In this document: piece by piece, positions 1 through 9,929 of the stretch
Position numbering within the stretch: the stretch's first letter is position 1
Layout: each line of letters begins with the position of its first letter
NCBI GenBank assembly: GCA_963931865.1
Contig: OZ007505.1
Location: 558,001 to 622,000, forward strand
Source: Axinella damicornis
Lineage: Eukaryota; Porifera; Demospongiae; Axinellida; Axinellidae
Length of the DNA: 64,000 nucleotides
Reading direction: 5' to 3'
Notes under the pieces: generated by a model
Told to the model about the DNA's origin: nothing
The model's database searches: none
The model's input: only the letters and a program-made list of their open reading frames with translations
Made by a program: the position numbers and the translations under genes

Positions 1-121
1 ACAACAGTATGATGAGTCATACACTAGGTGCATGGTATAGCTAGCAAGGTTTTATAATGTGTAATAATCTAGTATAGCTACCACCTGATATTTCCATAGC
101 AACATGTTGTATACTGTGCAG

Positions 122-3100
122 GGCAACAGCACTGGCAATACTCAGTAAAGATGAAAAGGGTTTGGAAGCACTGAAGTGCGTGCATGAGGAATCCACTCCA
201 CTGAGGCTGTTGATCAAGGAGATGCCTGGTAAGATTTCACACGCTCTATCTGATCTGCGCACTGATCTGATGAAGTTGTACAGTCACTTTATGTAAGACT
301 TCAACATTAATATGACCTGCAGAGCTTGCTGAGTACGTGCTCAACAGATGCATTGCAAGGAAATCTTCAGATGATTCGCTCGCAATTCGTCGGCAAGAAG
401 TGGATATGCTTGACTTTGATGAACCAACTCAAGCAATTCGAGTGTCCCTTCAGAAGCAGACGTCTGTTACGTATGACTTCCAGTTCTTGGATGATTTTTC
501 ATCTGCTTCCAAAGACAATGAGGTTAAGATTAGTTGCTCTTTATAGGTCTAGAGATGAGTGCCTTTTTCTCTTTAGCACAATTCTGGAGTTAAACCTTAC
601 TGTCAGCACGCTTCATTGCGGGCTTTGTTAAATTAAACAACATGATAGGTAATTAGACTGTGTTGAAAGTGTGAATTGAAGCAAGCCAGAATCCATACCA
701 AGTTATGGCCTGTTGTACCTACCACAATAGAAACAGAGTAAGAGTATTACAATCACCTGGTCCTTGGTTTCATTATCATATATTAGCCCCTTCTCAGTGA
801 AGAGATACCGCTGGAGGAGACTGACCATGGCAGTCCAGACAGGAGGGCAGCTGTCCACACACGTCAACATCGGCTCAAGTATAACAATAAAAACCATATC
901 CTGAAATGGATGGTGAGTGTCTGACACACACAGTTATACCTACATGCAGGTGTATGCAGGCCTGAGAAGGTTTCATGGTCTCTAATCTATTGGCAGGAAA
1001 CAAACACTTGTGCCGCCCACATAACTGCATGTAGTACATATACCTCAAGTGGAAACTATATATTTCTGGATTGCACATCCCAAGGGCGAAGAAAACTAGG
1101 TGTGTAGCTAGCTAAAGGGGGTTGAGGTTCAAATGACTATCTCTATAGGTAGGTTGGCTTAAGTGAGTGTAATGCTTTATTGTACGTACATCCCACAGAC
1201 AGATTCTGAAAGTTTGATGATCAAGCTGCTTAGTAACTGAGATTAAAGGGCTACATGCCATATGTCATGCAGGATCCGCAGACTCAAAATCTGCCTAATT
1301 TGCCCTTGACTAGCTTCATGTCATGGTGTTCATTTCATCCGTGACCCTGATTACCAAAGTGTCCCCAGAAACTCTGACAAAACTCTCCAATTTGTATTTG
1401 AAGTGGAGACCTTGTGCATGATGTAGAGACTTCACACTATGTCTGTTCATGTGCAGCTCGAATACAAGAGGCTGGAGCTTCTACGGCACCCACTGGTGAA
1501 AGATTTTCTCTTCCACAAGTTCTGGCTAGTTGCATTCCCATTCTTCCTGGGGTACCTGCTGTTGTACTGCTTCTTCCTGGCGCTGGTGACCAGCTTTGCA
1601 ATGGTTTCCCCCAGACCCGGACCAGACAGTGAAACCTGTAAGAATTAGCTACATTGCGGTAGCTTCGTTCCCCGGCATCCATGCCCAGCTTTTGTTGGCT
1701 GCAAGCGACAAAGCCTGGGTGTGGAGGCCTGGGAACGAGGCTACATTGTGGCTGCTTTCAACACTTCTCCTTCTCCAATGTATTACAGGTCCAGATAGGA
1801 GGCTGAACATGACTCTTGCTAATGGTTAGTCACCTAGTTCATGTTACATGCATGTCACTCATTAATCATGCAAGCAACCATTTTGTATTGCATTGCTATA
1901 TTTTTCTTTTCTTTTCTCAGGTACTAATTGCCCAGGTGAGATATGTTCAACTCCCTCATCAATGTGTGCTCTATAAGTAGAGACTCCATCCTCTCGTAGA
2001 TTTATTGCTATTTGGATATCTCAGTGTAGAAGAGTATGGTCCGACAAAACACCTTACTCTATGAAGGCTTACTCTCTGCCCGCATGTGTAGGACAAAGTG
2101 CAGCTGATCGGGGATTCCTGGTCGGAGCAGCTGGTCTCATTCTCTTCCTGTGTGGTGTGCTGCTTTTCATTGAGGTTGTGCAACTCTTCCAACGACGTTT
2201 CAAGTACTTCAAGGAGTTTGACAACTATTTTCAGGTCGTTCTGTTCCTCCTGACAATCATCTTTGTCGGCCCAGGGTTTGCTAATGACTGCTGGTGTGCC
2301 CACAACTGGCAGTGGCAGATTGGAGCTCTTACCCTCTGCTTGGGATGGTTCAATCTCATCATTCTGCTCAAGGACATACCCTGGACGGCAATCCCGATCA
2401 ACATGTTCATGAACATCTGTTTCACATTCCTGAAAGTGCTGTTCCTACCGTTGCTGCTTTTGTTTGCGTTTGCGCTTCCGTTCTACATGGTCTTTGTGCG
2501 TCCATCCAGCACTTCTGAGGTAATCAATACTGCATCATTACACACTGTAACCACATGCAGTCGGGTATTGACCTATGAACTCTATACTTCACAGGGAACA
2601 GGCCGTGTGACTCCGGAACTGACCGCATTCATCACTCCAGCCCATGCCATTGCAAAGACCCTGGTCCAGATAGTTGGTGAAATCGATTTTGAACTTATCT
2701 TCAACGAGGGAGAACTCCTCTACAGCCCAATGACGTACATCCTATTCATCATCTTCCTCATAGTCGTGCCAGTTTTGTTCATTAACCTCCTGGTTAGTGA
2801 GTCATCTTCCTCATAGTCGTGCCAGTTTTGTTCATTAACCTCCTGGTTAGTGAGTCATCTTCCTCATAGTCGTGCCAGTTTTGTACATTGACCTCCTGGT
2901 TAGTGAGTGAGTCATCTTCCTCATAGTCGTGCCAGTTTGTTCATTAACCTCCTGGTTAGTTAGTCATCTTCCTCATACGTAGTCGTGCCAGTTTGTTCAT
3001 TAACCTCCTGGTTAGTGAGTCATCTTCCTCATAGTCGTGCCAGTTGTATTCCTGGTTAGTGAGTCCGCTATAGTCCTCACTCCTCATTGTGTGGGTAATC

Positions 3101-4000
3101 TAGGAGTTGATCTCTGTGCCTGTTAATGTCCAATTCTAATGCCATGCCTAATCTCATACCATAGCTACAGTCATGAAAACCAATAGAACACTGCAGCTGC
3201 TTAGCTTGGGACTAAAACATAATTATGTCATACTACAATTCATAAATGTATCAGGAATTCGACAATGTTGTTTGAATATAGTGTTCTCATGGACAACCTC
3301 CCTGTGCTGCATTGCTAATGAGTAATCATCCCACTATGCAGATTGGTCTGGCTGTTGGGGACACTAACGAGGAGAAGAAGAAGGCAGAATTTACCAAGAT
3401 TGAAGTTCAGGTTAGAGGTTCACTCTTTGTGTGTGCTTTCTCGCTGCCAATTTAGTGGTACAGCATTTGCACAGGTGGACTTCATCTTAGAGCGAGAGAA
3501 GAATTCCAAATTTCTGCGTGAAGGATGCAGAGATGAAACAACTCAGTTTCAGGAAAGTGATGAACTGTTTGACTCAGAGGGATGCTGTGGCAAGCACCGA
3601 TTCACAAGGTTCCTTGCACGAATGTTTGGAATGGAATATAAGAGGCATTTGAAACTGGTGAAGGAAATTGAGGAAAGAAACAATACCATCTTCAATGATG
3701 TCATGGTGAGTAATTTACTGTTTATGTGTGTGTTATTTGACATTGCTTAACTTCCAGTGACAGGCATGGTATCCCTATGCTCATAAGAGGGGTCAATCAT
3801 GCTCTTCTGCTTCTTTGAGAAGCTTCTTACTTGCACGATTATTGCTACATGTTCTGTAGGGAGTTTCCGATGTTGATGCTGTGAAAGCAACACTGGCACA
3901 GGAGTCAGGGAAAATATCGCAACTCATGGAAGAAATAAAATCTCTGAAAGAGAAAGTAGAAGCTCTCGCAAAAGACAACTATACCCTTTCTTCCATCTGA
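122..4000 (+). CDS. TRPA: TRPA-like cation channel, 3' part (transmembrane core and C-terminus)
   Basis: The 5' end of this gene lies left of the window. Exons read by splice sites: 122-228, 323-522, 787-912, 1457-1637, 1789-1824, 1921-1935, 2092-2519, 2595-2792, 3342-3410, 3475-3705, 3860-4000; phases join throughout. The protein has a pre-S1 segment (LEYKRLELLRHPLVK) typical of TRPA/TRPN, six hydrophobic segments (S1 in 1457-1637, S2-S5 in 2092-2519, S6 in 2595-2792), a pore loop with filter-like VGEIDFE, and the post-S6 stretch IGLAVGDTNE that matches the TRPA TRP-helix region. The last exons encode a charged heptad-like tail (LMEEIKSLKEKVEALAKDN), as in the TRPA C-terminal coiled coil. 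Expected role: plasma-membrane cation channel for chemical, thermal or mechanical signals; the ankyrin repeats expected at the N-terminus are outside the window. The family is well supported. Subfamily (TRPA versus a related ankyrin TRP) is less certain. Confidence 0.85.
1660..1743. mobile_element. small TIR element in a TRPA intron
   Basis: Ends TAGCTTCGTTCC and GGAACGAGGCTA form an imperfect inverted repeat. The flanks cattgcgg (1652-1659) and cattgtgg (1744-1751) look like a slightly diverged target duplication. It belongs to the same family as the elements at 25680 and 63058. Confidence 0.5.
2740..3062 (+). repeat. tandem copies of an exon 3' end plus its splice donor
   Basis: The last ~45 nt of the TRPA S6 exon plus its donor (CTG|gttagtgagt) is repeated about six times in direct orientation, with donor-like sites starting near 2793, 2846, 2899, 2955, 3011 and 3055. 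The spacing is 53-56 bp, and the last copy is shortened. Every copy carries a plausible donor, but only the first joins in frame to the exon at 3342. Confidence 0.9.
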
Positions 4001-4087
4001 TTCTAATTCCTGAGCGGAACACAGCTTTTGTTATTGCTCTAACCACACGTAATATTGCTTTTGCTGCTACAACTCTGCTACTACATG

Positions 4088-4185
4088 CACTGTTGACACT
4101 TGTCACTACATGCACTGTTGACACTTGTTACTACATGCACTGTTAACACTTGTCACTACATGCACTGTTAACACTTGTCACTGCA
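4088..4185. repeat. 25-bp tandem repeat, ~4 copies
   Basis: The unit is close to cactgttgacacttgtcac plus tacatg, repeated with a 25-bp period just after the TRPA stop codon, in the likely 3' UTR. Confidence 0.85.
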
Positions 4186-4389
4186 TGCTTAACTTAACTT
4201 AAGCCTCAAATGCAGATGATCTTATTTTCTTACTGATATTAATTCCAATTATGTAATTTATTGTAAGTGTTGAGTTTCATTCAACTTGTACTTTGTTTTC
4301 CCTGGCCCTTTCCTGGTGGTTTCAGTTGGTTCAGACGTGTAATTTATTAAGTGAATGCAGTTGAAGTCACATGCAAGTGGCTGCAACTG

Positions 4390-5260
4390 ACTAGCTGAGC
4401 AAGGAGGCTGCTTCTAAACCAGCTGAGCAAGGACGCCCTTCTACATCAGCTGAGCAAGGAGGCTGCTTCTACACCAGCTGAGCAAGGAGGCCGCCTTGTA
4501 CACCAGCTGATCAAGGAGGCTGCTTCTACACCAGCTGAGCAAGGAGGCTGCTTCAACACCAGCTGAGCAGGAGGCCGCCTTCTACACCAGCTGATCAAGG
4601 AGGCTGCTTCTACACCAGCTGAGCAAGGAGGCTGCTTCTACACCAGCTGAGCAAGGAGGCCGCTTTTTTTTCACCAGCTGAGCAAGGAGGCTGCTTCTAT
4701 ATACACCAGCTGAGCAAGGAGGCTGCTTCTACACCAGCTGAGCAAGGAGGCTGCATGTTTCTACACCAGCTGAGCAAGGAGGTTGCTTCTACACCAGCTG
4801 AGCGAGGAGGCTGCTTCTACACCAGTAGCAAGGAGGCTGCTTCTACACCAGCTGAGCAAGGAGGCTGCTTCAACACCAGCTGAGCAAGGAGGCCGCCTTC
4901 TACACCAGCTGATCAAGGAGGCTGCTTCTACACCAGCTGAGCAAGGAGGCTGCTTCTACACCAGCTGAGCAAGGAGGCCGCTTTTTTTCACCAGCTGAGC
5001 AAGGAGGCTGCTTCTATATACACCAGCTGAGCAAGGAGGCTGCTTCTATATACACCAGCTGAGCAAGGAGGCTGCATGTTTCTACACCAGCTGAGCAAGG
5101 AGGTTGCTTCTACACCAGCTGAGCGAGGAGGCTGCTTCTACACCAGTGAGCAAGGAGGCTGCTTCTACACCAGCTGAGCAAGGAGGCTGCTTCAACACCA
5201 ACTTAGCTAGGGGGCTAACCAGCTGAGCAAGGAGGCTGCTTCTAAACCAGCTGAGCATGC
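4390..5260. repeat. 28-bp minisatellite, about 30 copies
   Basis: The unit contains accagctgagcaaggaggc followed by tgcttctac; variants carry deletions or short insertions (cttttttt, tatata). A larger block is duplicated inside the array: 4600-4830 resembles 4930-5140. Open frames on both strands here are products of the repeat. Nothing else is seen between the TRPA stop and the first CARD gene. Confidence 0.95.
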
Positions 5261-5547
5261 CAGTGAGGATGCTTCTGCACTCCCAGTAATTTGCTGTCAC
5301 ACTTTCAAAAGTCAAGTTCAAATCCTTGGTCTCCCATACATATAGTACACCCATTTACAACATGTAACTGATGAAGTTTGCATGTCAAAGAATATGAAGT
5401 ATAGGGAGAATGAGCAATTTGAAAAAATGAGTACAGCAAAGTATACAACTGCATTTGAGCCTGAATTTGAATATCGCATGTGGTGCAGTGTGTTAATATG
5501 CCCTTAAATGGAACATGATGGGTTGAACCTTGAGAACTGACAGATGA

Positions 5548-7275
5548 TTAATTTGTTCTCAGAGATTGTAACCTTTCTTCAGCTGAACGGAGTTCCACTG
5601 CATAATTGTTCTTCATAGCTAATTCACGTGCCAGCAGAGCGGATTGGATTGCATGCTGCTGATCTCCCATGTTCAAGTGAACGTCTGACTCAAACACATA
5701 AAACAGAGATTTTGATCTGCTTGACAAGGCATCAGGCTTCACAGCTTCCAGGCAGTTCTTTGCAGCCTTTATTCTCTCATGGTTGCTTGTCCTACCAGCA
5801 GTATACTGACTGGATCCCAATTTTAGTTGGGCCAGACGAATCAAAGAATGAGGCTCGACAACATCAATTCCTGTGCTGTGGCTCCTAGCATTATCAATAG
5901 CATGCTCAAACACACCCTCCACTATTGTCTCCTCTGTCGTAGAGTAGCTCTCTGCAAGGCACTCTACTCGTATGCAAGCTTCACAGTAGTTTGCCCATGC
6001 TGTGTCCTCTCCTGGCTCCACATTGAAGAGCACTACCTTGGCCCGTTCTGCATGCTTCAGGGCCTCCTTGAATTCCTTAGAGTATCTGTACAAGCACGAC
6101 AAAACATGCTCACATCGTCCTTCCAAGACAGTCGCATTATTACTGGCTGTTGTTAATAATGCTATATCTTGGCGCGCTTCATTGACAAACTTCATAACAT
6201 TCATCCTCTCTCCTCGAAAGATGTAACTAACCGCAATTTCCAGCTTTGCAACTGCTCTTACATCGATATCACCACTACTGCTTCCCATATATCTCCTAGC
6301 TTCTGTCTCCAACCTCTTCCATTCCCCGTTATGGTGACAGGTCTGAAATGCCATCATCATGTGGTCATACTCCCATCCGCAAAGAGCTCCATCCATTTGC
6401 AATTTACTGGGGAACCTCTTAGCAGGACCAGGTCTGTATTCTACTAGAGCTTGGCTGTCATCATTCCTCTTACGTTTCACTGCAGGATGTGGATCACTTG
6501 CAATTGGTGAATCTATTTCCAAATCGTTACCATCAACTTCATTACTGAGTTCACCGCCCGTATCACATGTCAGCTTTATGAAAAGCTCAGCATGTGTAGA
6601 ATGATGCTTCTCTTCATCCAGACACTGAGCGAACAAACCATATGCTAATGGACCTTTCGTTTCCAATACGTCGTACAGAAGTAAAATTCTTTCCTTTTCT
6701 TGCTTCTCACCACTAAGCAGCGTCTGGAATTCAGCATGAGTCAGAAGTTGCTTTGATAACATAAAAGGCACCAGAGTAGATAAATCTACGTCTTCAAAAA
6801 TGACGCGGTTCTTCAAAATCTGCTGCTGTATGCTGAAAGAAGACCGGACTTTAGATTCATCTGCAAATGGTCTGTCTTCCAGCAGTGAAACTATGTACTT
6901 ATGCCCCATGTGGTCAGTCTCTCTCTGGAGACAGCAAAGGAACCTGGAGTACGCATCATTGTGTAGTGACGCGGCAACTGATCTCAAAATACACGCTCCC
7001 TTCTCCTGATTGATGTAACAGTCTTTCAGAAGAAATGCCTTATCCTGAGAACTAAGCAGTCCTTCTTCACACAGGTAAGACATCAGCTCAACATGGTTCA
7101 AACTTTGGACGATTTTGTCATGGTGTAGATGAACTCTTTGAGAAATTCTGTTTTCATTCTCACGTTCTCTCTCATATGCCCTCAACGGCAGTGCAGATTG
7201 AAGTCTTGATTTTAGAGAAGAATATACCCCTAAGACTTTCCCGGTGATACCACGGGTTAGCTTACTCAGTGCCAT
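5548..7275 (-). CDS. tandem-CARD protein with C-terminal TPR-like region, copy 1
   Basis: This is a single uninterrupted 575-codon frame. Residues ~50-132 (SYLCEEGLLSSQDKAFLL ... LQRETDHMGHKYIVSLLED) and ~150-236 (VPFMLSKQLLTHAEFQTLL ... GLFAQCLDEEKHHSTHAELF) each have the six-helix spacing and the closing F..L....H..H..L pattern of CARDs. A basic linker (VKRKRNDD, ~265) leads to a helical region ~295-570 with TPR-like A....Y..A...A..A patterns (RYSKEFKEALKHAERAKVVL). CARDs assemble by CARD-CARD contacts in apoptotic or innate-immune complexes, so the likely role is a cytosolic adaptor or scaffold. No caspase, NACHT or kinase domain is present. The gene is intronless although neighbouring genes have many introns. 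CARD assignment is from pattern only; DED or another death fold is the main alternative. Confidence 0.7.
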   Translation of the reverse strand: MALSKLTRGITGKVLGVYSSLKSRLQSALPLRAYERERENENRISQRVHLHHDKIVQSLNHVELMSYLCEEGLLSSQDKAFLLKDCYINQEKGACILRSVAASLHNDAYSRFLCCLQRETDHMGHKYIVSLLEDRPFADESKVRSSFSIQQQILKNRVIFEDVDLSTLVPFMLSKQLLTHAEFQTLLSGEKQEKERILLLYDVLETKGPLAYGLFAQCLDEEKHHSTHAELFIKLTCDTGGELSNEVDGNDLEIDSPIASDPHPAVKRKRNDDSQALVEYRPGPAKRFPSKLQMDGALCGWEYDHMMMAFQTCHHNGEWKRLETEARRYMGSSSGDIDVRAVAKLEIAVSYIFRGERMNVMKFVNEARQDIALLTTASNNATVLEGRCEHVLSCLYRYSKEFKEALKHAERAKVVLFNVEPGEDTAWANYCEACIRVECLAESYSTTEETIVEGVFEHAIDNARSHSTGIDVVEPHSLIRLAQLKLGSSQYTAGRTSNHERIKAAKNCLEAVKPDALSSRSKSLFYVFESDVHLNMGDQQHAIQSALLARELAMKNNYAVELRSAEERLQSLRTN

Positions 7276-7463
7276 CCATCCGTCGCCGCGCGCTAACTAC
7301 GCGTACACACGATCATACGTATACGTAGTAAACATGAGATTCTTACGTCAGAAATTATTACTTGCACTTTGAACTACAAGAGGTAATGAAGTTGTGTCTG
7401 AAGTTGAGTATAAAATATGCGACAGGAATTACAATTTTTGAAAACAGGAGCTAACTGAACTAG

Positions 7464-9197
7464 TCACACTAGCTGTTGAACAGTTGGAAGTGATTCGAGC
7501 CTTGCCTGTGCCGAACTAACTCCTAGAGTAAACTGGATAGACTCTGCAATATTGCATGCACACTCAGCTTGTTCAATGGCTTTAGGCACATCTCCCTTAA
7601 TTTTATACCAGTCTGATTCGACCATGTAGTAGAGAGATTTTGACCTCTGAGATATGACCTTCAAGTCAACAGCGTCCAGAGAGTCCCTGGCTTTCCTGAA
7701 GCTCTCAGGGTTGGTTGGTGTGCCAGAACTGTACTGAGTAGAACCGAGGAACAGCTGTGCCAGTCGGATGTGAGATTGAGGTAGAATGACATACATTGCG
7801 ATCTCACTCAGGTGGGCATGACTGATTGCTGATCGGAAACACTGTTCGATGGTTCTCACGTCGGTTGGATGTCTTGTTGTACTGCCAGTAGATAAACATT
7901 CTAAGAATATACATGCATTCACGTAGTTAGCAATTGATGACTCCTGGCCAGGTTCCGCACAATGCAGGGCAGTCAGTGCCTTCATTGCATAGTCTTTTGC
8001 TTTATCGTATTGCTTGGCGTATCTGTGCAATCCAGAAAGCAGATGCATGCATCGTCCAATGAGGAAAGAAGCATTGTTTCCTGAAATCTTCCCACAGATC
8101 AACAAAGCACCATCCTGTCCCTCAATGAGCTGCAAAGCTCTCTCGTTCTTTCCTTGGAAAGTGTAGCTAAGAGCAAGTTCCACTCTTGCAAGAGCCTGGA
8201 ATTCCAAGGGATACTCACTGTTGCTCATGATTTTATGGACTTCTGTCTCTAGTGCACTATGCTGACCACTGTGGTGGTATCTATAACAGAGTCTCATCAA
8301 CCGTAAGTACTTCTTTCCTTTGAGTGGTCCATCCATTTCCAACCACCGAGGTGATCTCTTCGCAACAACCAGTTCTGAATCAGCACCCTTCTGATCAAAT
8401 TCATTCTTGCGCTTAGGTTTACGATTAGACTTGCAGATCCGATCATCCTCAGAGCTTGACAGAGACGACGTTGGCTGTAAGTCAAGGTCTCCAAATATTT
8501 CCTCATACAGTGTTCGGTGGGTTAGGTGCTCATATTCATCATGCATGCACCTGGCAAACTGACTATGTGCCACAGGTCCCTTCCTTTCCAAAATTACGAA
8601 GAGTCCCATCACTTTAGCTTGCAAACCCTCCTTAGATTCTCTTGACAGCAGTTTCTCCACTTCACTGTTTGTCAAGAGTTGCGTTTTCACATGCCCATAT
8701 ATTGAAGGCAGGTATGCTTGTCCAAGGTAAGGTACGAGGGTAGACAGGTGTATGCCTTTCTTCAACTCTACTATATTATTGTCAATACGTTGCTTACATT
8801 CTGCAGAAAGCTGTACCTCTGATTCTGGCGCATATTGTCTTCCCTCCAGCAAAGCAGCGATATAGGTGTGCCCCATGTGATCCGTCTCGCGTTTAATACA
8901 CGCGAGGAATTTGGTGAAACCGTTTGGTTTATCAGCTAGTGAGTCAAGAACGCGAGACGTTTTCTCTCCGTTGGAAGCTCTGCTCAGAAGATATTCCATG
9001 TCCTCGTGGTCCAAAAGTCCCTCCTGGCTCAAGTATAGCGACAGTTCCGAGACGTTTGTGTGTTGCTCGACTTCTTTGCGGTACATAACAATCCTCTCCG
9101 CAAGCACTTCGTCATTCTCTGACGTTTTCTCCATTTCAGAAACATTGCTAACATTTTCTTTTTTCGCTTGGGAGCGGGTGTTGCGGTACTTCTCCAT
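7464..9197 (-). CDS. tandem-CARD protein with C-terminal TPR-like region, copy 2
   Basis: The open frame runs back to 9335, but I place the start at 9197 (MEKYRNTRSQAKKEN), because the upstream residues look like translated leader and the paralogues also begin with a basic segment. The product is about 577 aa. CARD 1 (LSLYLSQEGLLDHEDMEYLL ... IKRETDHMGHTYIAALLEGR) and CARD 2 (TQLLTNSEVEKLLSRES ... SQFARCMHDEYEHLTH) are followed by a KPKRKN basic linker and a TPR-like half (RYAKQYDKAKDYAMKALTAL). Layout and many motifs match the copies on either side, on the same strand, so the three arose by tandem duplication. It is intronless. Function is inferred as in copy 1. Confidence 0.7.
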   Translation of the reverse strand: MEKYRNTRSQAKKENVSNVSEMEKTSENDEVLAERIVMYRKEVEQHTNVSELSLYLSQEGLLDHEDMEYLLSRASNGEKTSRVLDSLADKPNGFTKFLACIKRETDHMGHTYIAALLEGRQYAPESEVQLSAECKQRIDNNIVELKKGIHLSTLVPYLGQAYLPSIYGHVKTQLLTNSEVEKLLSRESKEGLQAKVMGLFVILERKGPVAHSQFARCMHDEYEHLTHRTLYEEIFGDLDLQPTSSLSSSEDDRICKSNRKPKRKNEFDQKGADSELVVAKRSPRWLEMDGPLKGKKYLRLMRLCYRYHHSGQHSALETEVHKIMSNSEYPLEFQALARVELALSYTFQGKNERALQLIEGQDGALLICGKISGNNASFLIGRCMHLLSGLHRYAKQYDKAKDYAMKALTALHCAEPGQESSIANYVNACIFLECLSTGSTTRHPTDVRTIEQCFRSAISHAHLSEIAMYVILPQSHIRLAQLFLGSTQYSSGTPTNPESFRKARDSLDAVDLKVISQRSKSLYYMVESDWYKIKGDVPKAIEQAECACNIAESIQFTLGVSSAQARLESLPTVQQLV

Positions 9198-9393
9198 TGT
9201 CCGTGGCAGTCTACTTGATCTTGACGCGCTGTCAGTGCAGTGCAGAGTACACGTAAACAACTGCGTTAAAACCCACAGGAATGTAATCTTCGGTAAATTA
9301 AAATGAACTTTGCCATACCATGCTAGCGGGGACAATTCGCCTGTTCAATTCATCAATTGCGTACATGCAGCATAGATAATAATTATTATCTAG

Positions 9394-9439
9394 TAGTCTC
9401 GGAACCAGACCCCGCGCGAAGGGTCTGGTTCCGAGACTA
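9394..9439. mobile_element. 46-bp hairpin element, TAGTCTCG family
   Basis: Near-perfect inverted repeat tagtctcggaaccagacc ... ggtctggttccgagacta. It belongs to the same family as the elements at 25680, 49524, 59212 and 63058. I see no matching 9-bp flanks at this copy. Confidence 0.75.
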
Positions 9440-9462
9440 GTCCTGTAGGACTGGCGCAGTCA

Positions 9463-9627
9463 TACCGTAAATTTCAGGTTGGTTGTCCAAAAAATTTGGA
9501 ATGCAAAACTGCAAAAGTATCACGTGACTTGAATCCACCAATGGAATCCAAGTTGTCACGTGACAACTTGTACTTTTGCAGTTTTGCATTCCAAATTTTT
9601 TGGACAACCAACCTGAAATTTACGGTA
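9463..9627. mobile_element. 165-bp palindromic MITE
   Basis: Long inverted repeat: arms beginning TACCGTAAATTTCAGG match the ending CCTGAAATTTACGGTA over roughly 58 bp per side, with a short centre containing two tcacgtga motifs. The ends suggest TA target use, as in Tc1/mariner-type MITEs. Confidence 0.8.
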
Positions 9628-9929
9628 AAGAAACAACAATGGTGGGTTTCCAGAAAGAAAAGACAATACAAGCTGCTCTACAGCTCACCTTACAATAAGA
9701 ATTAACCAATAATATAAGTAAATGAATAATACACACACTAACGTACAAAACAAAACAGAAACACAATACAATAATAAATAAAAATTAGGTAAGGTGGACA
9801 CACACACTAAGGAATGATAAATAATAGTGCTTGTACCCAGAATCTGATTGGTTCACTTGACCTAGTATAATAAGCGCAATCCCATATAAGTCAGAGAAAT
9901 ATGACGACAAGCCATGCAACTGTTGAAGA

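Noticed and set aside
9197..9335. N-terminal 46 residues of the second CARD frame, hydrophobic and signal-like
   Set aside because: Paralogues start with a basic cytosolic-type segment and lack it. A Met at 9197 gives the matching start, so a secreted form is unlikely.
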